A DNA stretch of 64,000 nucleotides from Fragilaria crotonensis. Its lineage: Eukaryota; Bacillariophyta; Fragilariophyceae; Fragilariales; Fragilariaceae. The position numbers and the translations under genes were made by a program. The stretch spans positions 1 through 64,000 of the forward strand of contig JAKSYS010000074.1 in NCBI GenBank assembly GCA_022925895.1, read 5' to 3'. Of this stretch, positions 59,109 to 64,000 are shown in pieces. The notes under the pieces are model-generated. The model was not told the origin of the DNA, searched no databases, and saw nothing but the letters and a program-made list of their open reading frames with translations. The stretch's first letter is position 1. Each line of letters begins with the position of its first letter.

Positions 59109-60008
59109 GTTGTCGATTCTGTTGCTGATAATAATGGACGAATGTGTTTGAGGAAGGACGAGTTGTGTAGTGGTGATGGGATCAAAATGATGATGCTAAT
59201 GTGCTGGTTTCAAATGCCTGAAAACGAACTCCAACTTCCGTGTGTGTATGGGTACTTGTGTAGTGCTCCTCCACTACGTCGTACAACAAGTTGGTAATGT
59301 CTCTATTAGTACAACTCTACACCTTGTAGTCTGTATGTACACTGCATACTCCATGACAAGAAATTGTGTGTCGCTATAGTACCTGGTACAGTAAAACGTA
59401 GTGCCAGTTAGTAAGAGAGTTGAATACTCGAACAGCTAGAGAGATGATACTAGCATGAAAACACTATATCCGTACTGGAGGATGAAACATACTGTGAAGT
59501 TTACATATTGCGTACTGGTCTGCGCTGTATCTGGACACTGTATTCACACTTCTCAATTTTCTCATCATCGTGGTGTCTTGTCTCTTTGAGGTCAAGGCTT
59601 ATTAAGTTGTGTGTTGGTTGCATGAACATGACGCAAAACGTAAACTTCAGCACACATTCATTACATTAAATATGAAACGTGTAACGTAAGTTGTATCATT
59701 GAATTCCAAGTCGAACGCTCCAGGTACCATAGTAAAGTTTGAATATATGTCCGATGCAAAATTTCAACACACCCAGGAATATGCATTCTTTTCATGTTGG
59801 TCTACTTAGAGTACTGTAGTATAACGAGCAGTACTAAAGTTCTCCAGTACCAAATACACTACAGTACAGGGTACAGTACATTGTAGCAATACTGTATTAC
59901 AGAGAATCGATCTGCGTGAGTTACACTATATGCGCCAATCGTAGTGTGACCAACAGGAACATCTATCATCAATCAATCATCACAACATACGACAAAACGC
60001 TTGTTCGA
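59109..60008. promoter_or_regulatory. Divergent intergenic region, GTAC-rich
   Basis: Lies between the ATPase gene (minus) and the D-2-hydroxyglutarate dehydrogenase gene (plus), so it must hold both upstream regions. 59800-59900 is dense in GTAC/AGTACTG palindromic words. No defined promoter element identified. Confidence 0.4.
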
Positions 60009-61799
60009 ATGTGGGCTCGGAGACTTTGCACCTTGCAATCGTTCAAACCAAATCGAGTACTAACAACAAGAGCAACAACAACATCAACGGGATGTTGTAG
60101 ATGGGTGGGAACTTCGATTCCAGGGACCAGTCCTTGTAGTACTTCAATAATCGCTGGCGAAAAGGATGCTGATGCATTTCGTTCCTTCATGAATCATCGC
60201 ACTGGTAGTGTTCTCACGGAAGATTTGGTGTCGTACAATCAAGATTGGAGTGTACGTGTGAACAAACTAAAATGCAACTCTACTCTGAAACGTTTGATGC
60301 TTTGTATTTTGCCAGGTAATCGTACTTAATGCGCTCGAGACTGTACCCACTGGTTCTTCTTTCTGCATTTGATACTGGGGAATGGGTACTGAACGACCCG
60401 ATACCATTTCATTTCATGTTCCTCTTTTGTGATTTGTGTCACTTCCTGGTTGACACCTAACTAAATCACTCTTTTTTCTTTCTCGCAGAAACGGTGGAAA
60501 GGTGACTCTCCCATGGTCTTGCGACCGCATTCTACTGACGAAGTCTCGTCGATTCTCAAGTATTGCAACACCCATAACATCAAGGTCGTCCCTCAGGGTG
60601 GAAATACTGGATTGGTCGGTGGCGGCGTTCCAATACACAACGAAGTCATTTTGTCGTTGAAATCAATGAATCAAATTCATTCTCTAGATGAGAATGGGAT
60701 ATTACTATGCGATGCGGGTTGTATATTGCAAGAATTGCAACAGTATACAAAGGACCGAGGTTTTTTGTTGCCGACCGACATTGGTTCCAAGGGGAGTTGT
60801 GTCATTGGAGGGAACGTCTCCACCAATGCGGGAGGGCAGTATTACTACCGATTTGGGAGTTTGCACGCCAATGTCATCGGTCTGTTGGTCGTACTCGCAT
60901 CAGGACAAGTTCTCAATCTACTCAATACCAATTTGAAAGACAATACAGGATACGATCTCAAACACTTATTCATTGGATCCGAGGGGACATTAGGTGTCAT
61001 TACACAGGTTGCATTGCAATGTCCAACTCTTCCCTCGAGTCGTCAGGCTGTCCTTGTGGCATGTGAAGAATACGCTCACGTGGTGGAGACGCTGCACCTG
61101 GCAAAATCACAATTGGGAGAAATTCTCGCTGCATTCGAGTACATGGACCAGCCCGTGCTTGACCTTGTTGGTAAGGACAAGACGATTCCACTTTTGAATG
61201 CCCAGGGTGCAAACTATCCATACTGTGTCTTGATTGAAACACAAGGTTCGTCGGACGAACATGATGCCTCCAAAATGGAAACCTTTTTAGAGACTGCCAT
61301 GGAACGCAATCTCATTGTCGACGGAATTGTCGCACAGGACTTGCAGCAGGTACACAATTTGTGGGCAATACGCGAATATTGCGGTGTTGTCGTGGCAGCG
61401 AATGGAAGGCCCTACAAGTACGATCTATCCTTGCCCGTGTCCCAGTTCGCCTCCGTTGTGGCTGATTTGAAGCAACGACTTTCGGAAACTCACCCGGACG
61501 CTCTGTCGGTCAATTGGGGACACATTATAGATGGCAATTTTCACGTCAATGTTCTAATCCCAGGAAGTTTTGAAAAGGACGAGAGTCTTTTAAGTCGACT
61601 GGAACCCTACCTAATTGACGTTGTGGTCGGACTCGGCGGTTCCATATCGGCAGAACATGGTTTGGGACAAGAAAAGAACAAATATCTGGACAAGGTCAAA
61701 GATCCATTGGTGGTGCAAACCATGAAATCAGTAAAGGCACTATTGGATCCCAAGGGCATTCTCAATCCAGGCAAGTATTTTCCAAACGACGCGGAATAA
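60009..61799 (+). CDS. D2HGDH: D-2-hydroxyglutarate dehydrogenase, mitochondrial
   Basis: Two exons, 60009-60251 and 60489-61799, joined over a 237-nt GT-AG intron; about 517 residues, close to plant and animal D2HGDH. The first ATG at 60009 starts an Arg-rich, acid-free leader (MWARRLCTLQSFKPNRVLTT) typical of mitochondrial import. Splicing gives YNQDWSKRWKGDSPMVLRP, the conserved entry of the family. FAD-binding PCMH motifs follow: VVPQGGNTGLVGGGVP, VIGGNVSTNAGG, GYDLKHLFIGSEGTLGVIT. The C-terminal FAD-oxidase domain has WGHIIDGNFHVNVL and SAEHGLGQEKNKYL. Reaction: oxidation of D-2-hydroxyglutarate to 2-oxoglutarate, passing electrons to an electron-transfer flavoprotein. FAD-linked D-lactate dehydrogenase is a close relative and cannot be fully excluded. 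Convergent with the hybrid cluster gene 93 bp downstream. Confidence 0.9.
60252..60488 (+). other. Intron of D2HGDH
   Basis: GTACGTGTG ... TTTCTTTCTCGCAG, 237 nt, phase 0, with a strong pyrimidine tract. Confidence 0.88.
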
Positions 61800-61892
61800 C
61801 TTGAGGGAGACTGTTTCAAGTGACGATCGTTTTACGGTATTATCTATGTGCAGTTGGTTCATCACCATGATCATACAGCAAGGTACTAGAGT

Positions 61893-63716
61893 TCATTTTC
61901 CTTCCATCATGGCCTTCATATCCTGGTTCGGGTCACCGGTGGGCATGAGATTGTAATTATCAACCAGGACCTTCATGACAGTCTCATCAATGTATGCTGG
62001 CAAGCTAGGTCCAAGTCGAATGTTCTTTACACCGAGATTCAACAGGGTCAAGAGTACAGCCGCAGCTTTTTGCTCCAAATGGCTGACCGCCAGTGAGAGT
62101 GGCAAGTCGTTTACAGAACAATTCAAAGCCTTGGCGAGTTCCAGTGCGACGACGACGGCAGAATACGAATCATTGCATTGGCCCATATCAAGCACGCGAG
62201 GAAGTCCATTGGCAAGGGTCTCGCCGTGAAGCTTGGGAGAATGAATAAGTCTATTCTTTGCACAGCCCATGGTCAAGATGAGGGAGTCCGCCGGTGTGGC
62301 TTCCGCCAATTCAGTGAAATAGCTCCTGTCCCACTGGCTTCCATCGCAACCGCCAATCAAGAAGATCCGGCTAAGAGCACCAGACTTGGCAGCATCAATG
62401 ATCTGATCTACCATGGGGAGGACAACTCGATGGTTAAAGCCCACTGTGTGGTATCGAGCTGGTTCAATAGTTCGTGGGAACCCCTTTTCGTGTCGCGCTG
62501 ACTCAATAACCTTGCTAAAGTCGCGATCTTTGACATGCTCGACACCGTCGATACCGACTTCATTCATTGTGAACAATCGATTCTTGTACGCGCGTCGTGG
62601 TTCGAGGATGCAGTTGGTAGTCACAACGATTGGGCCGGGGAAGCTGGCAAATTCAATCTTTTGGGCCTGCCAGGCAGTGCCGAAGTTTCCTGCAAGGTGG
62701 GCAAACTTTCGAAGTTCAGGATAGGAATGAGCGGGAAGCATTTCACCGTGTGTGAAGACGTTGATACCAGTGCCTTCTGTCTGTTGGAGCAGAGCATGTA
62801 AGTCCGCCATATCATGGCCTGAGATCAGAATAGCCTTCCCTTGAACCGCTGTCAGTCGGACTGGAGATGGCACCGGATCTCCAAAATTGGTAGCATGCGA
62901 CTGATCCAAGAGTGCGAGAACTTGCGCGTTGACAGCTCCAACACGAAGGGCAGTGGCTAGTAGCCCTTGCATATCAGGCTCGTTAGACGCCAACTTGGTC
63001 CAAATTTCGTGAATGCTCTTCATGATTTCTTCGTCCATAAATCCCAATTGTGAACAGTGAGCTGCATACGCGCATGCACCCTTGAGCCCGTATGTACCGA
63101 CTTCGTTAAGAGAGAAGCATGACTGATCACCCATGGCAGCCGCACGATTAGGAACTGATACGGACCTGCCAAATTGTTCGAGATCATCATTATCCTCTAC
63201 TTGTAGTGCAGCCACTGGTTCGGTCGGTGCAGCTCCCCCCTTAGTAGCAACCAATTTCTCGAGGTTACTCTTGATCTGCATGCCTTGCTTGATAAATTCA
63301 GAAATGCGATCTTCTGAGAAGTTAACATTTGTGAGAGTTGAAAAGGCAGCTGAGAGAGTCCAAACGTTTGGATCGTGCATTTCTTCTGGCGTGGCTCCAG
63401 CAGCCCGGGCAGCAACACACCAGGAAGAAACCGACTTGATGACCTCAACAAGTGCATCCTGAACAGCAGCTGTTTCAGGGGTCTTGCCGCATACACCCAG
63501 AGTCGTACAAGCAATGTGTTCCGATGTCTGTTCGCATTGACGGCAAAACATGGCGGTCTCAACGACAGGTGCTGCTTCCGCAGGTTGCGCTGAAAGGAAA
63601 CGGTGCACGCTGGATAGTGCTTGCACGTTGACTCGACTAGCCGCGACTAGAGAGGAACGCAGCTGCAAAGGGACTCTGCGAGTCAATACAGTCGCTGCGG
63701 CTCGACGAATGAACAT
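61893..63716 (-). CDS. HCP: Hybrid cluster protein (prismane), mitochondrial
   Basis: 607 residues in one exon from the ATG at 63714-63716. The first 50 residues are Arg/Ser/Ala-rich with almost no acidic residues, a probable mitochondrial leader. The cubane cluster motif follows at Cys58, Cys61, Cys70 and Cys76 (CX2CX8CX5C, class I type). Likely hybrid-cluster ligands are all visible: His in SGHDMADLH, Glu in HGEMLPAH, Cys in TTNCILEP, Cys in GGCDGSQWDRSYF, Cys in LTMGCAKNRL, Cys in DMGQCNDSYSAV, and Glu and Lys in HLEQKAA. Known: these Fe-S-O enzymes reduce hydroxylamine and act as NO reductases under low oxygen or nitrosative stress. Inference: handles reactive nitrogen during dark or anoxic nitrate use, which some diatoms perform. 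It appears complete and undamaged. Confidence 0.95.
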   Translation of the reverse strand: MFIRRAAATVLTRRVPLQLRSSLVAASRVNVQALSSVHRFLSAQPAEAAPVVETAMFCRQCEQTSEHIACTTLGVCGKTPETAAVQDALVEVIKSVSSWCVAARAAGATPEEMHDPNVWTLSAAFSTLTNVNFSEDRISEFIKQGMQIKSNLEKLVATKGGAAPTEPVAALQVEDNDDLEQFGRSVSVPNRAAAMGDQSCFSLNEVGTYGLKGACAYAAHCSQLGFMDEEIMKSIHEIWTKLASNEPDMQGLLATALRVGAVNAQVLALLDQSHATNFGDPVPSPVRLTAVQGKAILISGHDMADLHALLQQTEGTGINVFTHGEMLPAHSYPELRKFAHLAGNFGTAWQAQKIEFASFPGPIVVTTNCILEPRRAYKNRLFTMNEVGIDGVEHVKDRDFSKVIESARHEKGFPRTIEPARYHTVGFNHRVVLPMVDQIIDAAKSGALSRIFLIGGCDGSQWDRSYFTELAEATPADSLILTMGCAKNRLIHSPKLHGETLANGLPRVLDMGQCNDSYSAVVVALELAKALNCSVNDLPLSLAVSHLEQKAAAVLLTLLNLGVKNIRLGPSLPAYIDETVMKVLVDNYNLMPTGDPNQDMKAMMEGK

Positions 63717-64000
63717 GGTATTCTGCTGCTACGTATAGTGATAAATGATGATGAATATCTATGATTGTGAGCAGAATAATGTGTACGAGAGAAGGGAACA
63801 GCGCAATCGGGTTCGCATTCATGTTTTTTGTATGACTTAACGTCAATTTACGGTTCTTGAAGGTTCTCTTTCGTCACGGCAGTTCTCAAGTGCAAACTTC
63901 TTCACTGAGAGTACGTCATTATCCCATCACCACATTGACACAAACCCTATGTACAATGCCCTGCTACAGCCCCAAATCTTAATATTACATATAGTAGCTG
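63717..64000. other. Upstream region of the hybrid cluster gene
   Basis: AT-rich, no coding frame supported. It should contain the promoter, but no specific element is recognised. Confidence 0.4.

Noticed and set aside
1-64000. tRNA, rRNA and CRISPR-like structures
   Set aside because: No tRNA T-arm/acceptor combination, rRNA core or regularly spaced short repeats were noticed on either strand. A covariance-model scan would be needed to exclude small RNAs.

Overview
The window looks like nuclear DNA of a diatom (Bacillariophyta). This is inferred, not proven. The reasons are short GT-AG introns (67 to 237 nt) in otherwise compact genes, a Cys/His-rich protein at 12.7-13.5 kb whose core resembles a family I know mainly from diatoms, secreted repeat proteins with PKD, CHRD and YfaP-like modules, mitochondrial targeting of metabolic enzymes, and diatom-type mobile elements. 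The species cannot be named from sequence alone.

Layout. 0-3.6 kb is a Tc1/mariner-like DNA transposon bounded by TA and 14-bp inverted repeats. 4.7-10.3 kb is a host block: secreted glucose/sorbosone-dehydrogenase-like protein with a PKD domain, two small ORFs, and a GT8-type glycosyltransferase. 10.8-11.9 kb is a non-autonomous hAT-like element with an exact 8-bp target duplication. 12.7-13.5 kb is the Cys/His-rich gene. 15.5-17.7 kb is a Cys-rich secreted repeat gene caught in tandem amplification. 18.5-21.2 kb is a coding hAT element with its own 8-bp duplication. 21.8-31.1 kb is an apparently full-length LINE (endonuclease, reverse transcriptase, RNase H) with a 17-bp target duplication, lying beside remains of an older LINE. 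32-38 kb holds no gene I can recognise.

38.3-45.3 kb is host again: a secreted protein with YfaP-like repeats, an acidic hypothetical protein, and a two-domain CHRD protein. 46.1 kb has a long hairpin. 46.7-50.8 kb holds two decayed convergent reading regions. The plus-strand one resembles a multicopy diatom protein family of unknown function and is the best candidate here for an undescribed mobile element. 53.1-63.7 kb is a host block: an ankyrin-like gene with frame breaks, a TLC-domain membrane protein, a large AAA_16/TPR ATPase, D-2-hydroxyglutarate dehydrogenase and hybrid cluster protein, the last two convergent and only 93 bp apart.

Several otherwise well-preserved host genes carry single-base frame breaks, and at least three in the ATPase gene lie in short homopolymers. 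Some of these may be assembly errors rather than pseudogenisation. Family assignments come from motif recognition by eye; no database search was possible.
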